Assembly (NCBI RefSeq): GCF_009646335.1
Contig: NZ_WJBU01000009.1
Coordinates: 186,001-250,000 of the forward strand
DNA: 64,000 nucleotides
Reading direction: 5' to 3'
Source of the DNA: Caenimonas koreensis DSM 17982
Lineage (GTDB): Bacteria; Pseudomonadota; Gammaproteobacteria; Burkholderiales; Burkholderiaceae_C
The translations under genes and the position numbers were made by a program. Numbering within the stretch: position 1 is the stretch's first letter; every line of letters begins with the position of its first letter. Under the pieces are notes generated by a model. It was not told where the DNA came from and did no database searches. It worked only from the letters and a program-made list of their open reading frames with translations. Of this stretch, positions 1-9,531 are shown one piece after another.

Positions 1-1
1 C

Positions 2-562
2 GGCAAGCACTTTCCGGGGCATGGGTTCGTCAAGGCCGATTCGCACACCGACATCCCCATTGACAACCGCTCGCTCACGGCGATCCTGAAAGACGATGCC
101 GTGCCCTACGGCGGCTTGAGCACGAGCTTGTCGAGCGTGATGCCCGCTCACGTGATTTACCCCAAGGTCGATGCGCGGCCAGCAGGCTTTTCAAGCAAAT
201 GGCTCGACGACATCCTGCGTGCGCAGCTCGGCTTCGGCGGCGCGATCTTCAGCGACGACTTGAGCATGGCGGGCGCACGGCTGATCGATGGACGCGAAGT
301 GAGCTACACCGACGCAGCAGTCGCCGCCCTGAATGCGGGCTGCGACATGGTGCTGCTGTGCAACCAGTCGGTGGGCGAGGGCAAGCCCGTCGATGAACTC
401 ATTGCCGGCCTGGCCGCTGCGCAATTGAAAGGTGCGTGGCGTGCAAGGCCGGCAAGTGACGCGCGGCGCCTTGCGTTGCTGCCAGTGGGCCAGCCGCTCG
501 CGTGGGATGACCTGATGACAAGCCCCGATTACATTCAGGCGCTGACGTTGCTGCCTGCTTGA
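2..562 (+). CDS. nagZ: Beta-N-acetylhexosaminidase NagZ (C-terminal part, cut by window edge)
   Basis: Cytosolic glycoside hydrolase family 3 enzyme that removes terminal GlcNAc from anhydro-muropeptides during peptidoglycan recycling. The reading frame is open from base 2 and the true start lies outside the window. Visible are the KHFPGHG signature, the following ADSH loop that carries the catalytic Asp-His pair of the family, and the SDDLSM segment with the nucleophile Asp. The frame ends with TGA at 560-562. About 185 residues are seen of a family length near 340-370. No sign of damage. Identification rests on these motifs and is firm. Confidence 0.93.
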   Translation, partial: GKHFPGHGFVKADSHTDIPIDNRSLTAILKDDAVPYGGLSTSLSSVMPAHVIYPKVDARPAGFSSKWLDDILRAQLGFGGAIFSDDLSMAGARLIDGREVSYTDAAVAALNAGCDMVLLCNQSVGEGKPVDELIAGLAAAQLKGAWRARPASDARRLALLPVGQPLAWDDLMTSPDYIQALTLLPA

Positions 563-578
563 CCTGGCGGGAGAGCGA

Positions 579-597
579 GGGGCGGTGCCCCCTTGTT
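579..597 (+). terminator. Possible weak terminator after nagZ
   Basis: A short stem GGGGC/GCCCC with a three-base loop is followed by CTTGTT, 17 bases after the nagZ stop. A second, larger inverted repeat (GTTCAGCG at 595-602, CGCTGAAC at 626-633) overlaps it and may serve both converging genes. The U-tract is poor, so this is tentative. Confidence 0.3.
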
Positions 598-634
598 CAG
601 CGCGGGTCGAATTGACCAGCGTGAACGCTGAACG

Positions 635-1786
635 CTATCGCCTGAACTTGCCGTGATCGCCAATGATCGACAGGTCCACGAAATTCAGGCCGGTGTGGTC
701 GGTGGCGCTGAAGCTGAGATCCATGCCACCCAGGTCGAACTTCTTCATCGACTCCAGCGCCGCCTGGATGCGCTCGCGTGTGTGCCGGGGCGCCGCGCGT
801 TGCAAAGCCTCGACCAGAACCTTGGCGGCTGCGAAGCCTTCCAGCATCGCGGGCGACACCTCCAGGCCCTTCGAGTGCGACAGCGCGAGCGCCTCGACAA
901 CGAAACGCGTGCTCATGGAGCGCTCATAAGGAAACACCTGCGTCACCATCACGCCCTGCGAATTGCCCGCCAGGCTCTTGATGAAACCAGACGACGCATT
1001 GTTGGAAAGCGTGATGACTCGGGCAGAAGAGCCTGCGGCGCGAAGCTTGTGAATGCCGTCGGCGACCGAATTGCCGGAGGCGAACCAGAGAACCGCCTGG
1101 GCCCCCGACTCGACGATGCCTGACACGATCGCACCGAAGTCAGGCTTGGAGCGGTCTGCCTTGATGACGACCACGGGCTTGAGCCGCGCCGACTCGAAGC
1201 CCTTGTTGGCACCCTCGAGCGCGTCGCGCCCGAATGAGTCGTCCGCATGGACGATCGCCACGCGCTGCATGCCGATGGAAGTCAACTGCTCGACTGCCTT
1301 TTGCGCTTCGCGCTGGTACGTTGAGCGAACATTGAAGACATGGCGCTGCACGGGTTCGTGTAACACCATAGCGCCCGTCGAAGGGGCGACAAGCGGCACC
1401 TTGTGCTTGTTAAGCAGGGGGATGATTGCCTCGGTGTGCGGCGTGCCTCGCGTGAGAAACAACGCCACAACGCCGCGCTCCTCGATGAGCACACGGCCGT
1501 TTTCGGCTGCCTTGTTCGGGTCGAAGCTGTCGTCGAGCGAAACGAGCTCGATCGTCTTGCCGCGGATGCCCCCGGACTGGTTCACCTTGTCGATGTAGAG
1601 CTTCGCGCCGTCGAGCGTTTCCTTCACGCCTGCCGCGACTGGGCCGGTGAAGCCCGCCGTTTGCCCGATGAGAATCTGCGCAAAGGCTTGTGGCGCCGCC
1701 GTGAACATCAATGCGCAAAGCAAGAAAACAGGGGTCCATTTGCGGGATGTCTTGAACGAAGATTGCTTGTCTCCAGAACGCTGCAT
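635..1786 (-). CDS. ABC transporter substrate-binding protein, branched-chain amino acid (LivJ/LivK) type
   Basis: Periplasmic ligand-binding protein of the Peripla_BP_6 fold, 383 residues. The ATG at 1786 was chosen because GGAGG stands five bases upstream; an earlier in-frame start would lack this. Residues 1-36 form a signal peptide (basic start, hydrophobic core, AFA cleavage site), then the mature ILIGQTAGFTGPVAAG start typical of Liv-type proteins. No permease or ATPase genes lie next to it, so it is an orphan receptor. It could serve a distant Liv transporter or act in sensing. The ligand (amino acid, urea, amide or aromatic acid) cannot be read from the sequence. Confidence 0.85.
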   Translation of the reverse strand: MQRSGDKQSSFKTSRKWTPVFLLCALMFTAAPQAFAQILIGQTAGFTGPVAAGVKETLDGAKLYIDKVNQSGGIRGKTIELVSLDDSFDPNKAAENGRVLIEERGVVALFLTRGTPHTEAIIPLLNKHKVPLVAPSTGAMVLHEPVQRHVFNVRSTYQREAQKAVEQLTSIGMQRVAIVHADDSFGRDALEGANKGFESARLKPVVVIKADRSKPDFGAIVSGIVESGAQAVLWFASGNSVADGIHKLRAAGSSARVITLSNNASSGFIKSLAGNSQGVMVTQVFPYERSMSTRFVVEALALSHSKGLEVSPAMLEGFAAAKVLVEALQRAAPRHTRERIQAALESMKKFDLGGMDLSFSATDHTGLNFVDLSIIGDHGKFRR

Positions 1787-1998
1787 GATCACCTCCAGAT
1801 TGAATTGGCCGGCGGCGCCGGGTGGTTTCAATCTAGGCTTGGCAACGGCCATAGGCAGCTATACAAATGTCCACAAAACCTCGTGAAGGCGATTCGTATA
1901 GTGTCCAGATTTGGAACTTTGGTACAAGCAATATTTCTAAAGTGCAATGCGGTGCGCCAGTGTCCGGCAGACGCAGTGCCTTGAAGATGCGCCTGCAG

Positions 1999-3288
1999 TC
2001 AGCGTGCGCTGATAACAGCTTTCAATTCCCGCCGCTGGCCTGCATAAGCCAGCCCCGATGCCACGCCACCGAACAAGTCGCCTTCCACCAGCGTCACACC
2101 CGCAAAGCCCTGCTGCAACGCCGTCTGGAATGGCCGCAGTGCTGATGACCCGCCGGTAAGATAGATCGCGTCGAGCTGACCATGCGCCAGGCCCGCACTG
2201 CGCACGCACTCCAGTCCGCACTGCACGACTTGCTGCAGCAGGCCATCGAGATCGCGGCCCATGTCATGCGAATCGAACGCAGCGAACAGGCCTGGCTCTA
2301 CACGCGAGAGATCGACACGCGCGCCATCGTCCGATATTGAATTCGCGATCTTCGCCTGCTCAACTTCACTGGCGAGCCGGTGACCCAGCCGCTCGTTCAA
2401 CACCGTCATCAGCCGGTCGTGCAAGCGCTTGTCCGAATAGCTGGTGCGCAAGTCTTCCATCTGGCGCAGCGATTTGGGCGCGTAGAGCCAGTTGATCAAG
2501 TGCCACGTCGAGAGATCGAAGAACACCGAGTTCGGCACCTCACGCCCGAGCGGGCCGATATGACGCAAGCCGAAGAGCGGCATCACCCGCTCGAGGCTGA
2601 GCTTGCGGTCGTAGTCCGTGCCGCCGATATGCACGCCGCTGGTCGCCAGCACATCGCTGGCGCGATCTGTGTGCCGCGCCCGCTCGGGGCCGAGCCGCAC
2701 CACGGTGAAGTCAGAGGTGCCGCCGCCGATATCGACGATCAGCACGACAGACTCTTTGGCCAGCCGCATCTCGTAGTCGAAAGCCGCGGCAATCGGCTCC
2801 AGCTCGAATGAAATCTCTACCAGCCCTGCAGCCGCTGCGGCCTTTTGCAGCGCCGCCTGCGCCTGCTTGTCGCGCTGAGGAGCGTCGTCCACGAAGTGAA
2901 CGGGCCGGCCGATCACTGCGCGCCGCACTTCGACGCCGCGCTGCCTGTTGGCACGCAACACAATCTCGCGGATGAAGCGCGAGATCACGTCCTGGAAGCT
3001 CACCATGCCTTCGGGCACGCGCGTTTGCTCATGCAACAGGCTGCTGCCCAACAGGCTCTTGAGCGAGCGCATCAGCCGCCCATCGACACCTGCTAGATAA
3101 AGCGCGATTGCCTCGCGGCCAAAGTGAATGCTGCGTTCTTCTGCGTTGAAGAACACGGCCGTGGGAATGTTGATCTCAGTGCCTTCCAGCGGCACCAGAC
3201 GCGCAATGCCGTCCGCACCCACGCAGGCCACCGCCGAATTGGACGTGCCGAAGTCAATGCCGAGCGTGTCGGCGCGCACGTCCACCAC
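1999..3288 (-). CDS. Hsp70-family ATPase, YegD-like
   Basis: Actin-fold ATPase related to DnaK, 429 residues. The phosphate-1 motif LGIDFGTSNSAVA (residues 8-20), the phosphate-2 motif IVDIGGGTSDFTVV and the adenosine motif YLTGGSSALRPF are all present. It ends soon after the nucleotide-binding domain, so the DnaK substrate-binding and lid domains (about 200 residues) are absent, as in E. coli YegD. It begins 6 bases after the lysS stop, so the two are almost surely co-transcribed. Its role is unknown; a chaperone function acting on few clients is inferred from the family only. Confidence 0.85.
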   Translation of the reverse strand: MVDVRADTLGIDFGTSNSAVACVGADGIARLVPLEGTEINIPTAVFFNAEERSIHFGREAIALYLAGVDGRLMRSLKSLLGSSLLHEQTRVPEGMVSFQDVISRFIREIVLRANRQRGVEVRRAVIGRPVHFVDDAPQRDKQAQAALQKAAAAAGLVEISFELEPIAAAFDYEMRLAKESVVLIVDIGGGTSDFTVVRLGPERARHTDRASDVLATSGVHIGGTDYDRKLSLERVMPLFGLRHIGPLGREVPNSVFFDLSTWHLINWLYAPKSLRQMEDLRTSYSDKRLHDRLMTVLNERLGHRLASEVEQAKIANSISDDGARVDLSRVEPGLFAAFDSHDMGRDLDGLLQQVVQCGLECVRSAGLAHGQLDAIYLTGGSSALRPFQTALQQGFAGVTLVEGDLFGGVASGLAYAGQRRELKAVISAR

Positions 3289-3294
3289 AGCCGC

Positions 3295-4836
3295 TCAGCC
3301 TTCGTGGCGCAGGGCGGGGAAGAGGATCACGTCGCGAATGCTGGGGCTGTCCGTCAGCAACATCATCAGGCGGTCGATGCCGATGCCGCAGCCGCCAGCA
3401 GGTGGCATGCCGTATTCGAGCGCACGGACAAAGTCGTGGTCGAAGAACATTGCTTCGTCGTCGCCAGAATCTTTTGCGCTGACTTGCGCATTGAAGCGGG
3501 CGGCCTGGTCTTCAGCGTCGTTCAGCTCCGAGAAGCCGTTGCCGAATTCACGGCCCGTGACGTACAGCTCGAACCGTTCCGTCACTTCAGGACGCGCGTC
3601 GTTGGCACGCGCGAGCGGAGAAATCTCCGTCGGGTGCTCCATGATGAAGGTCGGCTCCCAGAGCTTTTCTTCCACGGTTTCTTCGAAGAAGAGCACCTGC
3701 AGGCTCGCCAGCGAACGTGCGGCCAGCTTGTTCTTCTCTTCATTCATGCCGAGCTTGCGAAGCGCGCTGGTCAGCCACTCGCGGTCGTCCACGTTGGCGC
3801 CTGCGTCGGTGTGCTTGATGATGGCTTCGCGAATGGTGAGCCGCGCGAACGGCTTTTCCAGGTCAACCGGCTTGCCGCTGTACGACAGGTGCAGCGTGCC
3901 GCGCGCTTTCATCGCAGCGTCGCGCACGAGCGCCTCGGTGAAGTCCATCAAGTCCTGGTAGTTCCAGTACGCCGCATAGAACTCCATCATCGTGAATTCG
4001 GGGTTGTGGCGAACCGAGATGCCTTCGTTGCGGAAGTTGCGGTTGATCTCGAACACGCGCTCGAAGCCGCCGACGAGCAGCCGCTTGAGGTACAGCTCGG
4101 GCGCAATGCGCAGATACATCGGCTGGTCAAGCGCGTTGTGGTGCGTGACGAACGGCTTGGCATTTGCGCCACCGGGAATGGGGTGGAGCATCGGCGTTTC
4201 GACTTCGAGGAAGCCGTGCGACACCATGAATTCGCGAATGGCGCTCACGGCCTTGCTGCGCGCGACGAAGCGCTTGCGCGCCTCTTCGTCCATCATCAAG
4301 TCGATGTAGCGCTGGCGGTACTTCACTTCCTGGTCGGCCACGCCGTGGAACTTGTCCGGCATGGGGCGCAGGTTCTTGGTGAGCAGGCGAAGCGTGGTGA
4401 CGTGCAGCGACAGCTCACCCGTGCGCGTCTTGAACAGCTTGCCCTCTGCGGCAATGATGTCGCCCAAGTCCCAGTGCTTGAACGCGGCGTAAACGTCTTC
4501 ACCCACCGCGTCGCGCTGGATGTACAGCTGGAAGCGGCCCGTGGCGTCCTGGATCGTTGCGAAACTCGCCTTGCCCATCACGCGCTTGAGCATCATGCGG
4601 CCGGCCACGCTGGCGGGAATCGCTGCTGCTTCGAGTGCTTCGGGAGTTTTTGCGTCGTGCTCGGCCAGCAGGGGCGCTGAGCGGTGCGACGGCTTGAAGT
4701 CATTGGGAAAAGCGACGCCCTTGCCGGCCACCTGGGCCTCGCGCAGGCCCTTGAGTTTTTCGCGGCGCTCGGCGATGAGCTGGTTCTCGTCGACAGGCGG
4801 CGTGGCGGGTGCGGAAGGGGTGTTCTGGTCAGACAT
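3295..4836 (-). CDS. lysS: Lysyl-tRNA synthetase, class II
   Basis: Charges tRNA-Lys with lysine in the cytoplasm, 513 residues, the usual length. An N-terminal OB-fold anticodon-binding domain (about residues 70-165) is followed by the class II core. Motif 2 is [19 protein letters not shown] and motif 3 is [20 protein letters not shown]. It is divergent from murJ, with only 58 bases between the starts. The Hsp70-type gene follows it in the same transcript. No unusual features. Confidence 0.97.
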   Translation of the reverse strand: MSDQNTPSAPATPPVDENQLIAERREKLKGLREAQVAGKGVAFPNDFKPSHRSAPLLAEHDAKTPEALEAAAIPASVAGRMMLKRVMGKASFATIQDATGRFQLYIQRDAVGEDVYAAFKHWDLGDIIAAEGKLFKTRTGELSLHVTTLRLLTKNLRPMPDKFHGVADQEVKYRQRYIDLMMDEEARKRFVARSKAVSAIREFMVSHGFLEVETPMLHPIPGGANAKPFVTHHNALDQPMYLRIAPELYLKRLLVGGFERVFEINRNFRNEGISVRHNPEFTMMEFYAAYWNYQDLMDFTEALVRDAAMKARGTLHLSYSGKPVDLEKPFARLTIREAIIKHTDAGANVDDREWLTSALRKLGMNEEKNKLAARSLASLQVLFFEETVEEKLWEPTFIMEHPTEISPLARANDARPEVTERFELYVTGREFGNGFSELNDAEDQAARFNAQVSAKDSGDDEAMFFDHDFVRALEYGMPPAGGCGIGIDRLMMLLTDSPSIRDVILFPALRHEG

Positions 4837-4894
4837 AAGCCCTCCATTCTAGTTTTTCACGGGCTGCTGCCGGGCCCACTCGATAATCCCCGCC

Positions 4895-6355
4895 ATGTTC
4901 CTCAAAGCCGGTGCCCTGTCCCTGGCCCTGCTGCTGGCCAGCCGGCTGCTTGGCTTGCTGCGCGAATCGGCGCAGGCGGCAGCATTTGGCGCGTCGGGGC
5001 TCGCCGATGTGGTCGTGCTGATGTTGACGCTGCCGGACTGGCTGGCTGGCTTTCTCGCCAGCGGCGCGCTGGCTTACGTGCTGGTGCCCGCATGGGCCGG
5101 GCAGGGCGCAGCGCATGTGGCGGCGACCCAGCGGCGCGTGGCGACGGGCCTGGTGGTTGCCGGTGGCGTGATGGCGGTGTTGCTGGTGTTGCTGCGTGCT
5201 CCGGCAGCGCAGTGGCTGGCTGGCGGACTGCCAGCTGCGCAACTGCCTGCGGCGGCTCAGGGCCTGATCTGGAGCGCGCTGGCCTTGCCCGCCGCGCTAC
5301 TGGCTTCGTTGTGGGCGACGCGCCTGCAGCACGAGCGCGATTTCACCGGCATGTATGGGGCGAACCTCGTCGTCAATGTCGTGCTCATCGCGACTATCGT
5401 GCTCGCGGCTTCACTCGCACCCGCCGATTCGATCTGGCTGCTTGGTGCGGGCTTGCTCGGCGCGATGCTGGCGCGGCTCGCGTGGTTGCGGTGGCGCGCA
5501 CCGTCGGGCGCAGCTCCCGCTGCCAATGTCGAGGGGCCCAACGCCGCATTGCCCGCCCCGCCAATCTGGCTGTGGGCGGCACTCTCCGCGGGCCTGCCGC
5601 TCGCGCTGCCGTTCGCGGCCCGCTCGCTCGCCTCGCACGGCGGCGAGGGCGCGCTGGCTACTTTCAACTACGCGTGGAAGCTCGTTGAGCTGCCGCTGGT
5701 CCTGGCGATCCAGCTGGTGGCGACACTCGCGTTCCCGCGCATCGCCACGGCCATGGCGGCTGGCGACACGCAGGCGAGCGCGGCTGCGGTCCGCATGGCG
5801 CTCGCACTCGCGTGGGTGCTGGCTTGCGCTGCAGCTGCGGGCTTGCTCGTCGGCTCGCCTGCTTTGGCGCAACTGCTGTTCGGCTGGGGCCGCATGGACG
5901 CAGCAGCGCTGGGCCATATCGCGCAATGGGGCGCCATCGGCGCGTGGGGGTTGCTGCCGCAAGCGGTGATTGCCGTGGCGCTCACGGTGCTTGCTGCGCG
6001 CGCGCAGATGAAAGGCGCTGTTGCTGCGTATGCCGTGGCCCTGGTCGCGCTACTCGCAGCGGGCGCAGCGGGCCTTGGCGACGGAGCGCGGCTCATGGTC
6101 GTGCTGAACGGCTTGCTGTGCGTCGTCGCCGTCTGCGCCGTGGCTGCGATGGGCGCGCAGTCCCGCGCGTGGATGCCATGGCGCACGATGGCCGTGGCGC
6201 TGGTGGCGCTGCTTGCAGTGGCGCTCGCCGCAGCGCAGGGCTTGCAGCCGGCATCACTGTTCGCCGGTCTGGCCGCCGCAGCGGCTGCAGCCGCGTTCGT
6301 GTTGGCGGTGTCGTGGTGGGCCAGCAGCGACTTGCGTGCTGCCCTCACGCGATAA
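4895..6355 (+). CDS. murJ: MurJ/MviN-family lipid flippase
   Basis: Multi-pass inner-membrane protein, 486 residues, very rich in Ala and Leu, with roughly 13-14 hydrophobic segments. The N-terminus (SRLLGLLRESAQAAAFGASG followed by an LPD...FLASGALAYVLVPAW stretch) has the layout of the MurJ/MviN family of the MOP superfamily, which flips lipid II to the periplasm. The signature is divergent from classical MurJ (the usual FGAG..TDAF region is FGASGLADVVV). It opens the glycan locus, so it may be a dedicated flippase for another undecaprenyl-linked glycan. The family call is firm; the substrate is inferred. Confidence 0.82.
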   Translation: MFLKAGALSLALLLASRLLGLLRESAQAAAFGASGLADVVVLMLTLPDWLAGFLASGALAYVLVPAWAGQGAAHVAATQRRVATGLVVAGGVMAVLLVLLRAPAAQWLAGGLPAAQLPAAAQGLIWSALALPAALLASLWATRLQHERDFTGMYGANLVVNVVLIATIVLAASLAPADSIWLLGAGLLGAMLARLAWLRWRAPSGAAPAANVEGPNAALPAPPIWLWAALSAGLPLALPFAARSLASHGGEGALATFNYAWKLVELPLVLAIQLVATLAFPRIATAMAAGDTQASAAAVRMALALAWVLACAAAAGLLVGSPALAQLLFGWGRMDAAALGHIAQWGAIGAWGLLPQAVIAVALTVLAARAQMKGAVAAYAVALVALLAAGAAGLGDGARLMVVLNGLLCVVAVCAVAAMGAQSRAWMPWRTMAVALVALLAVALAAAQGLQPASLFAGLAAAAAAAAFVLAVSWWASSDLRAALTR

Positions 6356-6367
6356 TCCCCGCTCCCC

Positions 6368-7171
6368 ATGCTTGAACTTTTCCAGATCACGAACGATGCA
6401 GCGTTCGCGCAGCGCTGCGACGACCTCGGCGGCTTTCGCCTGTTCGTGGACCTGGAACGCATGGGCAAGGCTGAGCGGCAGGCCGGCCGCAACACCTTCA
6501 TCAGCGCCCATTCGCTGCAGGACGTGGGCCGCATCAAATCCGTGCTGCGCCGCTCGCCGTTGATGGTGCGCGTCAATCCGCTGCACGACGGCACCAGCGA
6601 AGAAGTCGAGGCGGTGCTGGGCGAAGGCGCCGACATGCTCATGCTGCCGATGTTCCGCACCGCCGACGACGTGCGCACTTTCATCGACATCGTTGGCGGC
6701 CGCGCGCCTGTCGTCACGCTGCTTGAAACGGCAGACGCGCTGGCCTGCATCGAGAACTGGGTCGCTACGCCGGGGCTGGCGGAAGTGTTCGTCGGCCTGA
6801 ACGACCTGCACTTGTCGCTGGGCTGCCGCTTCATGTTCGAGCCGCTGGCGCGCGGCATGGTTGATCGCGTGGCCGCCACCGCGAAAGGACATGGGTTGCG
6901 CTTCGGCTTTGGCGGCATTGCGCGGCTCGATGAGGGCCACTTGCCCGGCCGCGACGTGCTCGCCGAGCATTTGCGCCTGGGCTCTGACGCCGTGATCCTC
7001 TCGCGCACCTTTCATCGTCCCGGCGAAGGCGGCAGCTTCGAGCAGGAAGTTGCAAAGCTGCGCGCCGCAGAGGCGCAGCTTGCGCGGCGCACACCCGCTG
7101 AGATCGAGGCTGACCGCGTGCGCATCGCCGCAATCATCGACACCATTGCCGACAGCATGGGCGCCGCATGA
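6368..7171 (+). CDS. HpcH/HpaI aldolase/citrate lyase family protein
   Basis: TIM-barrel enzyme of 267 residues in the class II pyruvate/phosphoenolpyruvate aldolase superfamily. Visible are MVRVNPLHDG, a metal-binding style LLETADAL segment and the EVFVGLNDLHLSLG stretch that matches the acidic metal-ligand region. It starts 12 bases after murJ and its TGA overlaps the ATG of the next gene, so it is translated together with the sugar transferase. This suggests a role in making or decorating a glycan precursor, but no substrate can be named. Confidence 0.75.
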   Translation: MLELFQITNDAAFAQRCDDLGGFRLFVDLERMGKAERQAGRNTFISAHSLQDVGRIKSVLRRSPLMVRVNPLHDGTSEEVEAVLGEGADMLMLPMFRTADDVRTFIDIVGGRAPVVTLLETADALACIENWVATPGLAEVFVGLNDLHLSLGCRFMFEPLARGMVDRVAATAKGHGLRFGFGGIARLDEGHLPGRDVLAEHLRLGSDAVILSRTFHRPGEGGSFEQEVAKLRAAEAQLARRTPAEIEADRVRIAAIIDTIADSMGAA

Positions 7172-7725
7172 TGAAGCGATTGATTGATTTCGTCGTTGCG
7201 CTGGCCGTGTTGATCCTGCTGTGGCCGATCCTGCTGTTCGCGGTGGTGGCCATCGTGCTCGAGTCCGGCTTTCCCGTGCTGTTCCGCCAGACGCGCATCG
7301 GCCTCGGCGGCCGCGAATTCGCGATGTACAAGTTTCGCAGCATGGTGAAGAACGCAGCGGCGCTGGGCTCCTACCAGACGCAGGACAACGACCCCCGAAT
7401 CACTGCCTTTGGCCGCGTGCTGCGCCGCACAAGCATCGACGAGCTGCCGCAGTTGCTCAACGTGATCAAGGGCGACATGAGCTTGGTCGGGCCACGGCCT
7501 GATGTGCCGGCGCAGCGCGCGTTGTACAGCGATGCCGACTGGCACTTGCGATGCTCCGTTCGACCCGGCATCACCGGGCTCGCGCAGGCGAAAGTGCGCT
7601 CGGAAGGCACACAGGAGCAGCGGCTGGCGCTCGACCTGCTATATGCGCGCGAGCATTCGCTGCGGCTTGATTTGCAGATCGTCATCTGGACCATAGCCCG
7701 CCTCACAGGCAAAGGAGCCAACTAG
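7168..7725 (+). CDS. Initiating sugar-phosphate transferase (PglC/WbaP C-terminal type)
   Basis: Monotopic phosphoglycosyl transferase, 185 residues, that moves a sugar-1-phosphate onto undecaprenyl phosphate and so starts lipid-linked glycan assembly at the inner membrane. An N-terminal hydrophobic re-entrant helix (residues 5-30) precedes the KFRSM motif, the DELPQLLNVIKGDMSLVGPRP signature region and the RPGITGLAQ block. It is the small PglC-like form without the multi-pass N-terminus of WbaP. Two ATGs (7168 and 7171) are possible; the first overlaps the aldolase stop as ATGA. AsnB follows within the same transcript. Confidence 0.92.
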   Translation: MMKRLIDFVVALAVLILLWPILLFAVVAIVLESGFPVLFRQTRIGLGGREFAMYKFRSMVKNAAALGSYQTQDNDPRITAFGRVLRRTSIDELPQLLNVIKGDMSLVGPRPDVPAQRALYSDADWHLRCSVRPGITGLAQAKVRSEGTQEQRLALDLLYAREHSLRLDLQIVIWTIARLTGKGAN

Positions 7726-7726
7726 C

Positions 7727-9514
7727 ATGTGCGGCATCTTCGGCTACTGGGACCGCGCGCGCCGCGCATTGCCTGCCGATGCGCTCGAAGCGATGGCTCA
7801 AAGGCTCGCGCACCGCGGGCCGGACGACGAAGGCATCTGGAGCCAGCCCGCGCGTGGCGTGGCCATTGGCAACCGCCGCCTGTCGATCATCGACATTGGC
7901 GGCGGCCACCAGCCGATGGTGTCCGACGACGGCCAGGTCGCGGTCGTGCAGAACGGCGAAATCTTCAACTACATCGAGCTCGCAGCCGACATGCGCGCGC
8001 GCGGCATCGAGCTGCGCACGCACTCCGATACGGAAGTCATCCTGCGGCTCTACGAGCACGAAGGCATCGCGGGCCTGGCCAAACTCAACGGCATGTTCGC
8101 GATCGCGATCGACGACGCGCGTCAAGACGCGATGTACCTCGTGCGCGACCGCATCGGCGTCAAGCCGCTGTACGTGGCCGACGACGGCGAGCGCGTGGTG
8201 TTCGCGTCCGAGCTGAAGGCGATGCTGCCGTGGACCTCGGCGCGCAACGGCCTCGACGCGATTGATCTCGAAGCCGTGCACCACTACCTGACGTTCAACT
8301 ACATTCCCGCGCCGTGGACCATCTGGCAAGGTGTGAAGCACGTCATGCCCGGCACGTGGATGAAGTTCACGCGCACCGGTGTGGAAACGCATCGCTGGTG
8401 GGACTTGTCACTGCAGCGCGAGCAGCACTACGAGTTCAACGCGTGGGCTGAAGAGTTCATGTCCATCCTCGACGACGCCACGCGCATCCGCCTGCGTGCA
8501 GACGTGCCGTGGGGTGCCTTCCTTTCGGGCGGTGTCGATTCGAGCACCATCGTCGGCCTGATGGCGCGGCACGTGCAAAGCCCCGTCAAGACGTTCTGCA
8601 TTGGCTTTGCCGACCCACGCTTTGACGAGTCGGAATTCGCCGCTGAAGCCGCGCGCCGTTTCGGCTGCGAGCACACCATGGAAGTCGCCGAGCTGAACAT
8701 GCTCGAGCGCTGGCCGCACGTGCTGTATCACCTTGACCAGCCGCACGGCGATGCGTCGTTCATGCCGACATTGCGCGTGAGTGAGCTGGCGGCGAAGCAC
8801 GTGAAGGTGGTGTTGACCGGCGACGGTGGCGACGAGCTCTTTGCGGGCTACGACAAATACTCAGAGTTCTTCGGCCGCGATGGCATTGACGCGCTCGATG
8901 ACAACACGTTTCGCCGCAGCTTTTTCGATTCGATCTCGCTCTTCACACCGCAGGCCAAGCTCGCGCTCTATCAAGACAGCGTTGCCAAGCACCTCTCATC
9001 CATCGACAGTTTTGACGCCGCGGCGAGCCGCTGGTTCGATGAGTCGGCGCACCACGGCAGGCTCAACCAGGCGCTATACCTCGACATGCAGTTGCTCCTG
9101 TCTGGCAACAACCTCGTCAAGCCTGACCGAATGGGCATGGCCGTGTCGATTGAAGCGCGCACGCCCTTTCTCGACTGGCGAATGATGGAGCTGGCCTTCC
9201 GCTCCGGTGGCGATACGAAGCTGCATGCCGGTGACAAGAAGCATTGGTACAAGAAGGCCGTGGCGCCGATGATCGGCCACGACTTGGCGTATCGCAAGAA
9301 GCAGATGTTCACCGTGCCGGTGGGCGAGTGGTTTCGCAGCAGCAGCTATGCGTGGTTGAACTCCACGCTGGAAGGCAGTGGGCTGCTGGCGAAGCTGTTC
9401 AAGGCCGATGTGGTGACGGGCATGCTCGAACAGCACCGCGCAGGCACTGCGAATTTCACACGTGAGTTGCGCGCGCTGGCCGCGCTGGCGCTGTGGGCGA
9501 AACCGTTCGAGTAA
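7727..9514 (+). CDS. asnB: Asparagine synthase (glutamine-hydrolysing), AsnB family
   Basis: Two-domain amidotransferase of 595 residues. The N-terminal glutaminase domain starts MCGIFGYWD with Cys2 as the nucleophile and continues with the HRGPDDEG motif. The C-terminal synthetase domain has the PP-loop SGGVDSS near residue 267 and the GDGGDELFAGYDKY motif. It lies directly after the initiating sugar transferase with GGAG before the ATG. AsnB paralogues in glycan loci often amidate sugar carboxylates, so either asparagine synthesis or glycan amidation is possible. The locus favours the second, by inference. Confidence 0.88.
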   Translation: MCGIFGYWDRARRALPADALEAMAQRLAHRGPDDEGIWSQPARGVAIGNRRLSIIDIGGGHQPMVSDDGQVAVVQNGEIFNYIELAADMRARGIELRTHSDTEVILRLYEHEGIAGLAKLNGMFAIAIDDARQDAMYLVRDRIGVKPLYVADDGERVVFASELKAMLPWTSARNGLDAIDLEAVHHYLTFNYIPAPWTIWQGVKHVMPGTWMKFTRTGVETHRWWDLSLQREQHYEFNAWAEEFMSILDDATRIRLRADVPWGAFLSGGVDSSTIVGLMARHVQSPVKTFCIGFADPRFDESEFAAEAARRFGCEHTMEVAELNMLERWPHVLYHLDQPHGDASFMPTLRVSELAAKHVKVVLTGDGGDELFAGYDKYSEFFGRDGIDALDDNTFRRSFFDSISLFTPQAKLALYQDSVAKHLSSIDSFDAAASRWFDESAHHGRLNQALYLDMQLLLSGNNLVKPDRMGMAVSIEARTPFLDWRMMELAFRSGGDTKLHAGDKKHWYKKAVAPMIGHDLAYRKKQMFTVPVGEWFRSSSYAWLNSTLEGSGLLAKLFKADVVTGMLEQHRAGTANFTRELRALAALALWAKPFE

Positions 9515-9531
9515 CGCGTTGTCGCAGCGCG

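Noticed and set aside
3124..4680. Long open frame on the plus strand opposite lysS
   Set aside because: Antisense to a complete lysS; composition is that of a mirrored GC-rich gene (His, Arg, Val runs) with no domain.
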